Below are positions 32,527-42,156 of a DNA stretch of 44,927 bases, one piece after another. The stretch covers positions 1-44,927 of the forward strand of contig NZ_JASBTN010000030.1 of NCBI RefSeq assembly GCF_030148435.1, in the 5' to 3' direction. How positions within the stretch are numbered: the first letter of the stretch is position 1; the number at the start of each line of letters is the position of its first letter. Below the pieces are notes generated by a model, which was not told the origin of the DNA, searched no databases, and saw only the letters and a list, made by a program, of their open reading frames with translations. Position numbers and translations under genes: made by a program. This DNA comes from Aliiroseovarius sp. GTDB lineage: Bacteria > Pseudomonadota > Alphaproteobacteria > Rhodobacterales > Rhodobacteraceae.

Positions 32527-33126
32527 TCAGGTCACATCTCCGGACAGCACCGGCGCGGTCTGAAATCCGTTACGCCAGAGCACATAGGCCATGACCGGAT
32601 GATCCCCGGTCTCCATCGCATGGGGCTGGTTCGAGGCGTGAAAGCTGACGTCACCTGGCCGCAGCACCTCGTCCGGCTCCCCCCCTCGCATGAACCGCGC
32701 CTCGCCGCCCAAGACCAGGTACTGTTCTTCGGCCGGGTGATGGTGCCAGGGGTAATGCAGCCCCGGCGGCATGTAGACGACATAGGCCGCCATCCGCCCG
32801 CTGCGCCAGGCACCGCCCTGTCCGATCAGGCAATAGCAGCCGAAGCGGGACAGGAAATCCTCGCCGATACCCGTGCCCCTGTAGGTCTCGCGCCACTGGG
32901 CGATGGGGGCGACGGCGGTGAAAGCATCGCGCAACGGGCGGGTGGCGTCCCCCGCATAGAGCCCGCGATCGGCCACCAGCAGGTCCGAGGCCGGAATGTG
33001 ATGCGGCGCGGGTTCTGCCGGGCGCAGATCCTCCGGGAACGGGCAGAAGTTCCCCAGCGCCGGGATCCTGTCATGGGCGGTACGGGCGGCGGACAGAAGA
33101 GTCCGCCAGCGGGCATCGATCGACAT
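32527..33126 (-). CDS. Cupin, DddQ-like dimethylsulfoniopropionate lyase candidate
   Basis: This 199-residue single-cupin protein carries cupin motif 1 in perfect form (GLHYPWHHHPAEEQYLVLGG) and motif 2 with SFHASNQPHAM. An alpha-helical N-terminal part (RTLLSAARTAHDRIPALGNFCPFPEDLRP) precedes it. Length and layout fit the DddQ family, which cleaves DMSP to dimethyl sulfide and acrylate with a bound metal. The ATG at 33126 follows GGGAGG; codons upstream are not conserved. Related cupins with other substrates exist, so function is probable, not certain. It lies 62 bases after the FAD/GcvT gene on the same strand. Confidence 0.65.
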   Translation of the reverse strand: MSIDARWRTLLSAARTAHDRIPALGNFCPFPEDLRPAEPAPHHIPASDLLVADRGLYAGDATRPLRDAFTAVAPIAQWRETYRGTGIGEDFLSRFGCYCLIGQGGAWRSGRMAAYVVYMPPGLHYPWHHHPAEEQYLVLGGEARFMRGGEPDEVLRPGDVSFHASNQPHAMETGDHPVMAYVLWRNGFQTAPVLSGDVT

Positions 33127-33188
33127 GGGTGCCTCCCTGTTGGGACGCCGGGAACGGCCTGCTTTAGGGCGCCCGGTCCTGTGCAAGT

Positions 33189-35606
33189 TCAGCCGCGCAT
33201 GCGTGCGCCGTCCGGGTCGAACAGCGCCACCCGCTCCGGACGGGCTTCCAGCAGCTCACCCAGCAGCTCCACCTGCCAGCCGCTGTCCTCGCCCGCCTGT
33301 TCGCGCGGGACATAGCCCATCGCCACGGAGACGCCGGAAGCATGGGCATAGCCGCCCGACGTGACCCAACCGACCACCGCGCCGTCTTTCCAGATCGGCT
33401 CGTCGCCGATCACATCGGCGTCCTTTGCATTGATCACAAAGCTCACCAGCCGCAGCTTGCCGCCGTCGTCACGATGCGCCCTGGCCGCGGCCTTGCCAAT
33501 GAACTCCGCCTCCTTGCCCAGCGCCACGAAGCGGCCCATTCCGCATTCGTCGGCAGTATAGATCGGGCGGAACTCCCGCGCCCAGGAACCGAAGTTCTTC
33601 TCCAGCCTGAGAGCATTCAACGCGCGCATGCCGACCGGGCGGATGTCGAATTCGGCACCTGCCTCCATCAGCCGGGTATAGACATAGCGCTGGTAGGCGG
33701 GCTCCATCCACAGCTCGTAGCCCAGATCGCCGGTGTAACTGACGCGCCCGACCAGGCAGGGCGCCATGCCCACGTCCATGCGCGCGATATCCATGAAGCG
33801 GAACGCGTCCAGATCGCGATCCACCAACTTTTCCAGCAGCTTGCGGGCATTGGGACCGGCAATCGACAGGCCGACCATGTTCGCGCCATGGGCGACGAGC
33901 GATACCGAACCATCGCCCGGCATATGCTGGTCGAACCAACGCATATGGTAATCCTCGGCCACACCGGAGCCGGCGATGAAAAACTCTCCATTGCCCAGAT
34001 TGGCGAGCGAGAAATCCCCGATGACGCGCCCATCGTCCTTTAGCATCGGGGCGAGCGTCATGCGGCCCTCGGCCGGGATCCTGCAGGCCAGCATCCTGTC
34101 CAGCCAGGCCTGCGCGCCCGTCCCGGTCACGGTGTATTTGGCAAAGCCCGAGGTTTCGATCAGGCCGATGCTGTCACGCACCGCGCGCGCTTCGGCGCCC
34201 ACCGAGTCGAAATCGGTCGAGCGGCGCCAGCTGAACTCGTCCTCGACGCCCTCGGGCGCGAACCACAGCGGCACCTCCAGCCCATGGGCGACACCGAACC
34301 GGGCGCCCCTGGCGGCCAGCAGGTCGTAGATCGGCGTGGTCTTCAGCGGGCGCGCACCCGGCAGCTCTTCGTTCGGGAACCGGATCGAGAAGCGGCGCGA
34401 ATAGTTTTCCTGAACCTTTTCATTGGTATAGGCGAGCGTCGCATAGTCCCCGAAACGCGACACATCCATGGCAAAGACATCAAACCCGGGGTCGCCGTCG
34501 ATCATCCAGTTGGCCAGCGCCAGCCCCACGCCGCCGCCCTGGCTGAACCCGGCCATCACGCCAAGCGCACACCAGTATCCCGGCAGGCCCCTGACCGGGC
34601 CGACCAGCGGGTTGCCGTCGGGCGCGAAGGTGAAGGGCCCGTTGATGATCTGCTTGATGCCCGCGTTCTGGAACGCCGGGAAATGCTCGAACCCGACCTC
34701 GAGCGAGGGCGCGATGCGTTCGATATCCGGCTGCAACAGCTCATGACCGAAGTTCCACGGCGTCTGCTTCGGCGACCAGGGCACGCAGGCTTTCTCGTAG
34801 GTGCCCATCAGCATGCCGCCACGTTCCTGACGCAGGTACAATTCCCCGTCGAAATCGACCGCGTGCAGCACTTCGGTGCCGGTCCTTTTATTGATCTCGG
34901 CGACCTCGGGCATGTCCTCGGTCAGCAGATACATGTGTTCCATCGCCAGGACCGGCAGCTCCAGCCCGACCATGCGCCCGACTTCCCGTGCCCAGAGCCC
35001 GCCCGCGTTGACCACGTGTTCGCAGATCACCTCGCCCTTGTTCGTGGTCAGCTTCCAGCCGTCCTCGTGACGGGTGATTGCCTCGACCTTTGTGTGGGTC
35101 TCGATGCTGGCGCCCAGTTTGCGCGCGGCCTTGGCATAGGCATAGGTCACGCCCGAGGGGTCAAGGTGGCCATCGACATAGGTGCGCACCGCGCCGACGA
35201 ATTTGGACGGATCCAGCAGGGGCATCGCCTCATGAGCTTCCTCGGGGGTGATGATATCGGCCTGGATGCCCAGATAGCGTCCCTTGGCAACCAGCCCCTT
35301 GAGCCAGTCCATCCGCGCCTCTGTCGCCGCCAGCATCACGCCCCCGGTCAGGTGCACGCCGGTGGCCTGACCGGACAGTTCCTCGATCTCCTTGTAAAGG
35401 TCGATCGTGTATTGCTGGAGCTTGGCCACGTTGGGGTCGCCGTTGATCGTGTGCATGCCCCCCGCCGCGTGCCAGGTGGAGCCCGAGGTCAGCTCGGACC
35501 GTTCCAATAGCAGCGCGTCGGTCCAGCCGCCCCGCGCCAGGTGATAGAGTACCGAACAGCCGACGACGCCCCCGCCAATGACTACGACCTTTGCCTGGGT
35601 CTTCAT
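33189..35606 (-). CDS. FAD-dependent oxidoreductase with GcvT domain (dimethylglycine/sarcosine dehydrogenase-like)
   Basis: This 805-residue protein has an N-terminal DAO-type FAD domain (VVVIGGGVVGCSVLYHLA, then SGSTWHAAGG with the histidine that binds FAD covalently in this family). A C-terminal aminomethyltransferase part follows (SYTGDLGYELWMEPAYQRY and PVGMRALNALRLEKNFGSW), expected to transfer the released methyl carbon to tetrahydrofolate. Substrates in the family are N-methylated glycines. The ATG at 35606 begins the domain; its Shine-Dalgarno is weak. Being coupled with the DddQ-like gene, it may act on a methylated osmolyte (inference). Confidence 0.85.
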   Translation of the reverse strand: MKTQAKVVVIGGGVVGCSVLYHLARGGWTDALLLERSELTSGSTWHAAGGMHTINGDPNVAKLQQYTIDLYKEIEELSGQATGVHLTGGVMLAATEARMDWLKGLVAKGRYLGIQADIITPEEAHEAMPLLDPSKFVGAVRTYVDGHLDPSGVTYAYAKAARKLGASIETHTKVEAITRHEDGWKLTTNKGEVICEHVVNAGGLWAREVGRMVGLELPVLAMEHMYLLTEDMPEVAEINKRTGTEVLHAVDFDGELYLRQERGGMLMGTYEKACVPWSPKQTPWNFGHELLQPDIERIAPSLEVGFEHFPAFQNAGIKQIINGPFTFAPDGNPLVGPVRGLPGYWCALGVMAGFSQGGGVGLALANWMIDGDPGFDVFAMDVSRFGDYATLAYTNEKVQENYSRRFSIRFPNEELPGARPLKTTPIYDLLAARGARFGVAHGLEVPLWFAPEGVEDEFSWRRSTDFDSVGAEARAVRDSIGLIETSGFAKYTVTGTGAQAWLDRMLACRIPAEGRMTLAPMLKDDGRVIGDFSLANLGNGEFFIAGSGVAEDYHMRWFDQHMPGDGSVSLVAHGANMVGLSIAGPNARKLLEKLVDRDLDAFRFMDIARMDVGMAPCLVGRVSYTGDLGYELWMEPAYQRYVYTRLMEAGAEFDIRPVGMRALNALRLEKNFGSWAREFRPIYTADECGMGRFVALGKEAEFIGKAAARAHRDDGGKLRLVSFVINAKDADVIGDEPIWKDGAVVGWVTSGGYAHASGVSVAMGYVPREQAGEDSGWQVELLGELLEARPERVALFDPDGARMRG

Positions 35607-35861
35607 GCCCAAAATCTCCCGAATAACGATCCTGAAGGTCAGAATAACGGCGGATTCTCCGACCCTGCGCCGCTTCCCGACATGAAATGCCGTTTTTGGC
35701 ACATGAAACCGTGCGGACGGCGGGACCACCCAGGGCGCAGGCCGGGAATCCCTTGCGGCCGCGCTGCGACAGATTGGCCCAATTCACCCTTTTCCTTCCC
35801 GCCCGCCGACAGTAGGGTGCGCGCCTGAAACGCTCTGCTATCTGCGCGCAACAGGACGACC

Positions 35862-36347
35862 ATGAACAGCTTCAACCCCGGCCCGGAACACGCGATCGAG
35901 CTTCGCGCCGCCCTTGGCAAGTTCGCCACGGGCGTGACCGTGATAACCACCGGCACCGAGGCCGGACCGATCGGCATGACCGCGAACAGCTTTACCTCGG
36001 TCTCGCTGAACCCGCCCCTGGTGCTCTGGTGCCCGGCGCTGGTGTCCGAACGGCATGACGCCTTTGCGCAGGCCAGCCATTTCGCGATTCATATCCTGAC
36101 CGCCGAACAGCGCCCCCTGTCGGAGGCGTTTGCCCGCGAAGCCCAGCCGTTTCACCTGTGTGACTGGACCTCCGGCCCGCATGGCATGCCGCTCATCCAC
36201 GGCACGGCGGCGCGGCTGGAATGCGCGACCGAGAGCGTGACCCTGGCCGGCGACCATTCCATCGTGCTGGGCCGCGTGACCCGCGTGACCACCGAAGAGG
36301 CCGTGCCGCTGGCCTTTCTGGGTGGCACCTACGGCACGGTGAAATAG
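35862..36347 (+). CDS. Flavin reductase family protein
   Basis: This 161-residue protein has the flavin reductase-like fold: LRAALGKFATGVTVIT, then IGMTANSFTSVSLNPPLVLWC (flavin binding), and SHFAIHILTAEQRPLSEAFA. Such proteins supply reduced FMN or FAD to two-component monooxygenases. No monooxygenase gene is adjacent. It is divergent from the FAD/GcvT gene across a 255-base gap in which I see no distinct site, and convergent with the large protein gene 10 bases later. Confidence 0.87.
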   Translation: MNSFNPGPEHAIELRAALGKFATGVTVITTGTEAGPIGMTANSFTSVSLNPPLVLWCPALVSERHDAFAQASHFAIHILTAEQRPLSEAFAREAQPFHLCDWTSGPHGMPLIHGTAARLECATESVTLAGDHSIVLGRVTRVTTEEAVPLAFLGGTYGTVK

Positions 36348-36356
36348 CGGCTACGG

Positions 36357-39300
36357 TCAGCCCAGCGGCGGCACTTCCAGCGTCAGATTTCGCCCGCTCT
36401 TCTGATAGATCAACTTGTTGGTTGAGATCGAAGTGACCTTGCCGCCGTCCAGGCGATCGCCCACGCTGACCTTCACGAAACGCCCCGAGGGCAGGCGCAC
36501 AAGGGCACGGCGCGAGTTCGCCGCACCGTAAACGCCGATCAGGTTGATACGGTGCAGGTTCAGCGCGCTGTCAATCGTGGCCTGGTCGGCCACCGAAGCG
36601 CTGGTCGGGATCGAGGGCTGCGGGGCGGCCGCAGGGGCAGCTACGGCGACGGACCCGTCGGAATTGTCCCCGGCCCGCGCAACGATCCGGTCGAAATTGT
36701 TCGGACGCTTGTCGGGGCGCGGCGATGTGGCGACGGCCGAAGAGGTCGCACCGGCCAGCGCCTCTTCGTTCAACCCTTCGATGGCCGCATCCACGGCAGC
36801 ATCCACGGCGTCGGCATCCGGGGCGGCGATTGCAGCGGCCGCCAGCGCCTCTGGTCGGCGGGTTGGCCGGATCACCGACAATTCATCGCGTGACAGACCG
36901 CCAAGCGTGGCGCGTTCATTGTTCTCGATCAGACCTTCCGGGCGGCGGGTCGGGCGGATGCGCGGAATGTCCAGGCCGTCGTCAACGCTGGTTTCGGGCA
37001 CGACCGTACCCGGGCGGCGACCGGTCGTGGCCTCGGGCGTTCCGCTGAACACAAGGATGCCGTCAGGGGTCAGCGCGCCTTCGGGCGTGGCGCGAACCAG
37101 GCCGCGCTCGTCGAAGTCAAACGTGATGCCCGGCGGTGCAGGAGCTCCGGGCAGGTCCGGGCGGTCCTGGCGCTGCGCCTCGCCCAGGCGCGGCAGGGCA
37201 ACCGGGTCGCGGCCCCGGATTTCCGGGTCGATCGAGGCGATATAAATGTCGCTGATGCGGTCCCCCAGGGGGGCTTCGGTGGCCTCCGGAGCCCGTTCCC
37301 AGATGCCCGACGCCGCATAGCGCGCCGCGGCGGCCTCTCGGTCCAGCAACTCTGGCACCAGGGGCACCTCGGGTTCGGGGTCCACCGGCGCGGCAATCGG
37401 TTCTTCGGGCAGCGGCGCCTCCTCCGGCGCGATTTCCGCAAGTTCCTCGGGGGTCGGCTCGTCCACCGGCAGGGGGGCAGCTGCCGCGTCCGGTTCCGGC
37501 GCAATCGCCACGTCGTCCGGGACAGGGGCAGGTTCCGGGGCAGCTTCGGGTTCAACCCCGACGGCAAGTTCACTGTCAGGTTCGTCGAACCGGGCCTGTG
37601 GCAAGTCCGAGAACGACATCATCGACCACACGGCGGCCACCGCCATGGCAAGCAGCAGAAGCAGGGTCAGCGCAAGCCCCAGATGGCGCGGCTTCCCGCC
37701 CACGGACTGGGTCTGGCGCGCGCCGAACACGGTCATCGCCTCCATTTCCGTAGGTTCGGGTGGCGGGGCGATGGCAGTGTCGGCCTGGGGGGCGGCCGCG
37801 CCTTTCCGGGCGCCAGATTTTGGGGTGGTCTTCGGAGTGGTCTTTTCGGCGCTCCTTCGGGTGGACGTCCCGATCTTCTCGGTGGTCTTCGCCTCCCCCG
37901 CGCGCCCGGTTGATCCCGCACCCTCGTCCTGACGGGTCAGACCCTCCTTGTGACGGGCCAGGATCGCGGCAAAGGCCGAGGGTTTTCCCCCTTCTCCTGC
38001 CTCGTTCTCCCGGACAACAGGCGGGGGCGGTGACGCTATGGCCGCGGCGGAGGGATCGGCCTTCGCGGCGCGCTTGCCCCCGGCGTCCGAAGACGCCGCC
38101 CCGGTGTTCGCGCGACCGGGCCGACCGGCAACACCGGCGGCCCCCGCCAACCCCTTGCCCAGCCCCTTGCGTGCAGAGGACAACAGCGACTTGCCGGACT
38201 TGCCGATATCCTTGGCCAGGGCCGCCCCCCGACCCTTGGCCCGCGCGGCCCGTTTGGGCTTCGGCTGCGGATCTTCGGGGAGGTGATCGGCAGTCACCGG
38301 CACATGCGCGGTCGCGGGTTTGCTTTCAGCTTTGAGAGCCTTGCCCGGAGGCACCGCTGCCTCACGTTTCCGGCCCGCAACCCCCGGCGCACCCTTGGGC
38401 ATCGCCCCACGGTCCACCGCCCCCAGGGCCGGGGGAGGCATGGACGGCGCCGGGTCGGATGCCACGCGGGTGGATTCTGCGGTGTCTTCGGCAGGCTTTG
38501 GCGGGGAGGCGGGCGCCACGTCTGCAGCGTCTTTGGGGGTCTCGGCCTTCGTGCCCGCGGCCTCGGTCGGTTTCACCCGGCGCGAGACAAAGGCCTGCGG
38601 CCCGGCGGGATCGGCCGGCGCATTGCTTTCGGCGGGCGGGGCCGGTGTGTCCGACGGCGCTTCCCCCGGGTCGGCGCCCGGGGACGATGTTTCTTCGGGC
38701 GGCTCGAAAACGGCGGTTTCGGCGGTTTTTTCCGCGCGGTCGTCACGCACCGTTTCCGCCTTCTCGACCGCGGCGCGCATGGGTCCGTCCGCCGTCGCCT
38801 TCTCGGACCTCGCCCCACGCTTGCCAAGGGGGTGCGGTTCGGCCGCTTCTTCGGGAAGATCGCGGATGACCGGGATGACCGGCGGCAGGTTCGGCTCTTC
38901 ATCCCCCTCCACCGGAGGAGGCGGGAAGGGCGCCAGCAGATCAACTTCCGTTGCCTCGTCGTCAGCGGAGGCCGGGTCCGGTACGCTGGCCAGCAGGTCC
39001 TCGAAGGTTTCTTCCGCCTGCGAAGCGTTTGCCGGGGCCTCCACCGGCAGGAAGGGGTCGAGCGCCAGATCGGGTTCAGGTTCAGGTGCGGGTTCAGGTT
39101 CGGGCGCGATGGTCGGGGCTGGCGGGGCCTCAGTCTCCGGGGCGGGCGCGGCCTTCGCCACGGGTTCCGCCTCCTCTGCGGGAAGGTCCGGGAACGGCGC
39201 CAGGTCGACCTGGGCCTCCTCGGTCGTGGCCCCTGGGGTGATCGGATTTTCCAGGCGGACCGGCTGCGGCGCGGGCTCCGGGGGCTGCGCCGGCAGGGCC

Positions 39301-39905
39301 TCAGGCGCGGAAAGGGTCGCGGATGTGTCTCCGGATGTGTCTCCGGCGCGGGCCCCAGCCCCTTTCATCAGGGGCACGTCTTTCCTGTCCCGCTCCACCT
39401 GCTGCGCCGGGCCCAACAAGCCCGAGGCCGCCCCGGTGCGGCCAAAGAAAGCCTCGCCCTTAAAGGTGCCGCGCTTGCCGCGCGCGACATAGCTGACCGG
39501 GTTCATGCGGTGCTCGACGGCGAAGGCCTCGGCCTCGGCCAGGGTCTCGCGGGCCAGAACAGCGGCATGGACCTGATCGCCATCCGCCTGCCAGTCGAAA
39601 ACCAGCTCGCCAACCTCATAGGGCGTCAGCCCCTCCAACCCGGCGCGGATCTGCACTTCGCGGGTAATGTCATCGGGTCCCGGCGCGGTCAGGGTGGTGA
39701 AAAGGATCTGGCTTTCAGGGATGATCAGCTTGGTGGTGAATCCGCCGGGCGACAGGTCGGCGGCGGTCTTGCGCAACATCCCGACTTTGTTCGCCAGCTC
39801 CGGGTCGTCCAGCGCCACGTCGCCCACCAGGGTCCAGCCGCCCTTGGCGCGGTGAAACAGGCCAATGCCCTCGTGACTGAGGTCCAGAGCGAAATTCGGT
39901 TTCAT
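36357..39905 (-). CDS. 1182-residue membrane protein with low-complexity linker and GspC/PilP-like C terminus
   Basis: Not assigned to a named family. The N-terminal 150 residues (FALDLSHEGIGLFHRAKGGW) are globular and loosely like the actin-like PilM/GspL type. A long Pro/Ala/Glu-rich, then Lys-rich linker leads to one membrane helix at about residues 742-763 (LGLALTLLLLLAMAVAAVWSMM). A second disordered part holds RPTRRPE twice and RPDKRP once. The last 65 residues (INLIGVYGA, ALVRLPSGRFVKVSVGD) resemble the periplasmic HR domain of GspC/PilP. Layout suggests a cytoplasm-to-periplasm link in an envelope machine. The ATG at 39905 has AAGG eight bases upstream. Confidence 0.7.
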   Translation of the reverse strand: MKPNFALDLSHEGIGLFHRAKGGWTLVGDVALDDPELANKVGMLRKTAADLSPGGFTTKLIIPESQILFTTLTAPGPDDITREVQIRAGLEGLTPYEVGELVFDWQADGDQVHAAVLARETLAEAEAFAVEHRMNPVSYVARGKRGTFKGEAFFGRTGAASGLLGPAQQVERDRKDVPLMKGAGARAGDTSGDTSATLSAPEALPAQPPEPAPQPVRLENPITPGATTEEAQVDLAPFPDLPAEEAEPVAKAAPAPETEAPPAPTIAPEPEPAPEPEPDLALDPFLPVEAPANASQAEETFEDLLASVPDPASADDEATEVDLLAPFPPPPVEGDEEPNLPPVIPVIRDLPEEAAEPHPLGKRGARSEKATADGPMRAAVEKAETVRDDRAEKTAETAVFEPPEETSSPGADPGEAPSDTPAPPAESNAPADPAGPQAFVSRRVKPTEAAGTKAETPKDAADVAPASPPKPAEDTAESTRVASDPAPSMPPPALGAVDRGAMPKGAPGVAGRKREAAVPPGKALKAESKPATAHVPVTADHLPEDPQPKPKRAARAKGRGAALAKDIGKSGKSLLSSARKGLGKGLAGAAGVAGRPGRANTGAASSDAGGKRAAKADPSAAAIASPPPPVVRENEAGEGGKPSAFAAILARHKEGLTRQDEGAGSTGRAGEAKTTEKIGTSTRRSAEKTTPKTTPKSGARKGAAAPQADTAIAPPPEPTEMEAMTVFGARQTQSVGGKPRHLGLALTLLLLLAMAVAAVWSMMSFSDLPQARFDEPDSELAVGVEPEAAPEPAPVPDDVAIAPEPDAAAAPLPVDEPTPEELAEIAPEEAPLPEEPIAAPVDPEPEVPLVPELLDREAAAARYAASGIWERAPEATEAPLGDRISDIYIASIDPEIRGRDPVALPRLGEAQRQDRPDLPGAPAPPGITFDFDERGLVRATPEGALTPDGILVFSGTPEATTGRRPGTVVPETSVDDGLDIPRIRPTRRPEGLIENNERATLGGLSRDELSVIRPTRRPEALAAAAIAAPDADAVDAAVDAAIEGLNEEALAGATSSAVATSPRPDKRPNNFDRIVARAGDNSDGSVAVAAPAAAPQPSIPTSASVADQATIDSALNLHRINLIGVYGAANSRRALVRLPSGRFVKVSVGDRLDGGKVTSISTNKLIYQKSGRNLTLEVPPLG

Positions 39906-40060
39906 AGAGTACCTTGCCTGCAATATTCCCCTGCGGAGGCACCCACGCCGCCACCGCGTTGAAACTACAGCAGGATTCTGCCCATGGAAAGGGTCCAGTC
40001 CCGACGGGGCTTGGCAAGGGCGGGAAACAGCGCATCCTGTGGGCAGCTATGGAGGACGTG

Positions 40061-40768
40061 ATGAGGAAAATTGTTTTGAGTCTGGCGCTTGCGGTCGGCT
40101 GGCTTGTGGGCAGCGGTGCGGCTTTCGCCGAGGAAAACGCCCGGCGGATCACCGTAACCGGCGAGGCCGTGGCCCGTGCGGCGCCCGACATGGCCGTGCT
40201 GACCCTGGGGGTACGCAACCAGGGCGCCACCGCCGCCGAGGCCCTGGCGGCCACCAATGCAGGCGCCTCTGTCGTGCTGTCCCGGCTGTCCGAGGCCGGG
40301 ATCGCCGCGCGGGACATGCAGACCAGCGGCCTGACCCTGACCCCGGTTCGGGCGCATGACAATGACCGCAATGCACCGCCGCGGGTGATCGGATACGAGG
40401 CGTCGAACACCGTGACCATTCGCGCCCGCGACCTGACCGCTCTGGGTGGAATTCTGGACGCGGCCGTCACCGATGGCGCCAATGAATTCCGTGGCTTGCG
40501 GTTCGCTCTTCAAGACCCCGCGCCCCTGCTGGACACGGCGCGCAAACGCGCGGTGGCGGACGCCATGGCCCGGGCCGCGCTCTATGCCGAAGCTGCCGGG
40601 CTGCGCCTTGGTCCCGTGATGGCGATCCGCGAACCCTCCGCACAACCCGCCCCGGTGCCGATGATACGCGCCGAAATGGCCATGGCTGATGGCGGCGGGG
40701 TACCGATTGCACAGGGAGAGCTTGAGCTGCGCGCCGAAGTGGTAATGGAATTCAGGATTTCAGATTAG
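40061..40768 (+). CDS. Periplasmic SIMPL-domain (DUF541) protein
   Basis: This 235-residue protein has a signal peptide (IVLSLALAVGWLVGSGAAFA) and the SIMPL domain: RITVTGEAVARAAPDMAVLTLGV, IAARDMQTSGLTLTPV and the C-terminal RKRAVADAMARAALYAEAAGLRLG. Members are secreted or outer-membrane-associated proteins tied to stress resistance, with no defined enzymatic activity. The ATG at 40061 follows GGAGG; an adjacent GTG is an alternative. It is divergent from the large membrane protein and ends before a strong terminator. Confidence 0.87.
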   Translation: MRKIVLSLALAVGWLVGSGAAFAEENARRITVTGEAVARAAPDMAVLTLGVRNQGATAAEALAATNAGASVVLSRLSEAGIAARDMQTSGLTLTPVRAHDNDRNAPPRVIGYEASNTVTIRARDLTALGGILDAAVTDGANEFRGLRFALQDPAPLLDTARKRAVADAMARAALYAEAAGLRLGPVMAIREPSAQPAPVPMIRAEMAMADGGGVPIAQGELELRAEVVMEFRISD

Positions 40769-40810
40769 TCCCAAAGGCTTGCAGGCCAATGTTCACAAGC
40801 TGGACAAACA

Positions 40811-40842
40811 GGAACCCCCGCCTCGGATGAGGCGGGGGTTCC
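40811..40842. terminator. Strong intrinsic terminator
   Basis: A perfect 14-bp stem (arms 40811-40824 and 40829-40842, beginning GGAACCCCCGCC) closes a GGAT tetraloop and is followed on the plus strand by GTTTCTTT. It ends the SIMPL gene and, being symmetric, can also end the convergent metY gene. Confidence 0.92.
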
Positions 40843-40866
40843 GTTTCTTTCAGGCCGGAGACCCGA

Positions 40867-42156
40867 TCAGGCGGTGGCAGCGGCCAGGGCCTGATCCAGG
40901 TCGGCGATGATGTCGGCCGCATCCTCGATCCCGATCGACAGGCGCACCACGTTGGGCGCGGCGCCGGCAGCGACCTGCTGTTCGGGCGACAACTGGCGGT
41001 GCGTCGTCGAGGCCGAGTGGATGATCAGAGAGCGCGCGTCACCCAGGTTGGCCACGTGGCTGAACAGGTTCAGATTGTCGACCAGTTTCACACAGGCTTC
41101 ATACCCGCCCTTCACCGCCACGGTGAACAGGGCACCCGCCCCCTTCGGGCTGATCCTGTCCGCCAGCGCCTTGTAGGGCGAACTGTCCAGACCGGCATAA
41201 TTCACCGCTTCGATCCGGTCGTCGGCTTCCAGCCATTCGGCAACCTTCTGGGCATTGGCCAGGTGTTTCTCCATTCGCAGCGACAGGGTCTCGATGCCCA
41301 GCAGCGTGTAATGCGCCGCCTGCGGGTTCATCGTCATGCCCAGGTCGCGCAGTCCGATGGCGATGGAGTGGAATGTAAAGGCCATCGGCCCCAGAGCGTC
41401 ACCGAAGCACAGCCCGTGATAGGCCGGTTCGGGCTTGGACAGCGACGGGAACTTGTCGTTCTGCATCCAGTCGAACTTGCCGCTGTCGACGATGGCGCCG
41501 CCGGTCACGGTGCCGTTTCCGGTCAGATACTTGGTGGTCGAATGCACGACCAGTGTCGCGCCCAGTTCGATCGGGCGCACCAGGTAGGGCGTGGCCGAGG
41601 TGTTGTCGACAACCAGCGGAATGCCGGCCTTGTCGCCGATCGCGGCAAGGGCGGCGATATCCGCCGGCACTCCCGCCGGATTGGCCAGGGTCTCGCAGAA
41701 CAGCGCGCGGGTATTGTCGTCAATCGCGGCCTCCACGGCGGCCGGATCGTCGAAATCGACCAGTTTGGCTTCCCAGCCGAAGCGCTTGAAGGTCTGGGTG
41801 AACTGGGTGACGGTGCCGCCATAGAGCTTGTTCGACGCGACGATGTTCAGCCCCGGCCCCATCAGCGGGAACAGCGCCATGATCTGCGCCGCGTGGCCGG
41901 AGGAGCAGCAGACCGCCCCTGCCCCGCCTTCCAGCGCGGCGATCCGGTTCTGTAGCGCGCTCACGGTGGGGTTGGTCAGGCGGGAATAGATGTACCCGAC
42001 CTCTTCGAGGTTGAAGAGCCGCGCGGCATGGGCGGCGTCCTTGAACACGTAAGCGGTGGTCTGGTAGATCGGCACCTGGCGCGCGCCGGTGGCCGGATCG
42101 GGCTCGGTGCCCGCGTGGATCTGCAGCGTGTCAAAGCCTTGTGGTTGATCGGTCAT
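40867..42156 (-). CDS. metY: O-acetylhomoserine sulfhydrylase
   Basis: PLP enzyme of the Cys/Met metabolism family, 429 residues. It shows the substrate-loop YSRLTNPT, the helix segment CCSSGHAAQIMAL, and the PLP lysine in VHSTTKYLTGNG. Length and the IYQTTAYVF start match MetY rather than MetB. It makes homocysteine from O-acetylhomoserine and sulfide. The ATG at 42156 has GGGAGACAG upstream; an in-frame start 54 codons earlier is not conserved. MetZ (O-succinylhomoserine type) is an alternative that sequence motifs alone cannot exclude. Confidence 0.9.
   Translation of the reverse strand: MTDQPQGFDTLQIHAGTEPDPATGARQVPIYQTTAYVFKDAAHAARLFNLEEVGYIYSRLTNPTVSALQNRIAALEGGAGAVCCSSGHAAQIMALFPLMGPGLNIVASNKLYGGTVTQFTQTFKRFGWEAKLVDFDDPAAVEAAIDDNTRALFCETLANPAGVPADIAALAAIGDKAGIPLVVDNTSATPYLVRPIELGATLVVHSTTKYLTGNGTVTGGAIVDSGKFDWMQNDKFPSLSKPEPAYHGLCFGDALGPMAFTFHSIAIGLRDLGMTMNPQAAHYTLLGIETLSLRMEKHLANAQKVAEWLEADDRIEAVNYAGLDSSPYKALADRISPKGAGALFTVAVKGGYEACVKLVDNLNLFSHVANLGDARSLIIHSASTTHRQLSPEQQVAAGAAPNVVRLSIGIEDAADIIADLDQALAAATA

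Noticed and set aside
32519-32557. Inverted repeat CGCGCCGGT/ACCGGCGCG at the soxT-cupin junction as a terminator
   Set aside because: Loop of 21 bases, no U run, and most of it lies in the cupin coding region. Evidence too weak.
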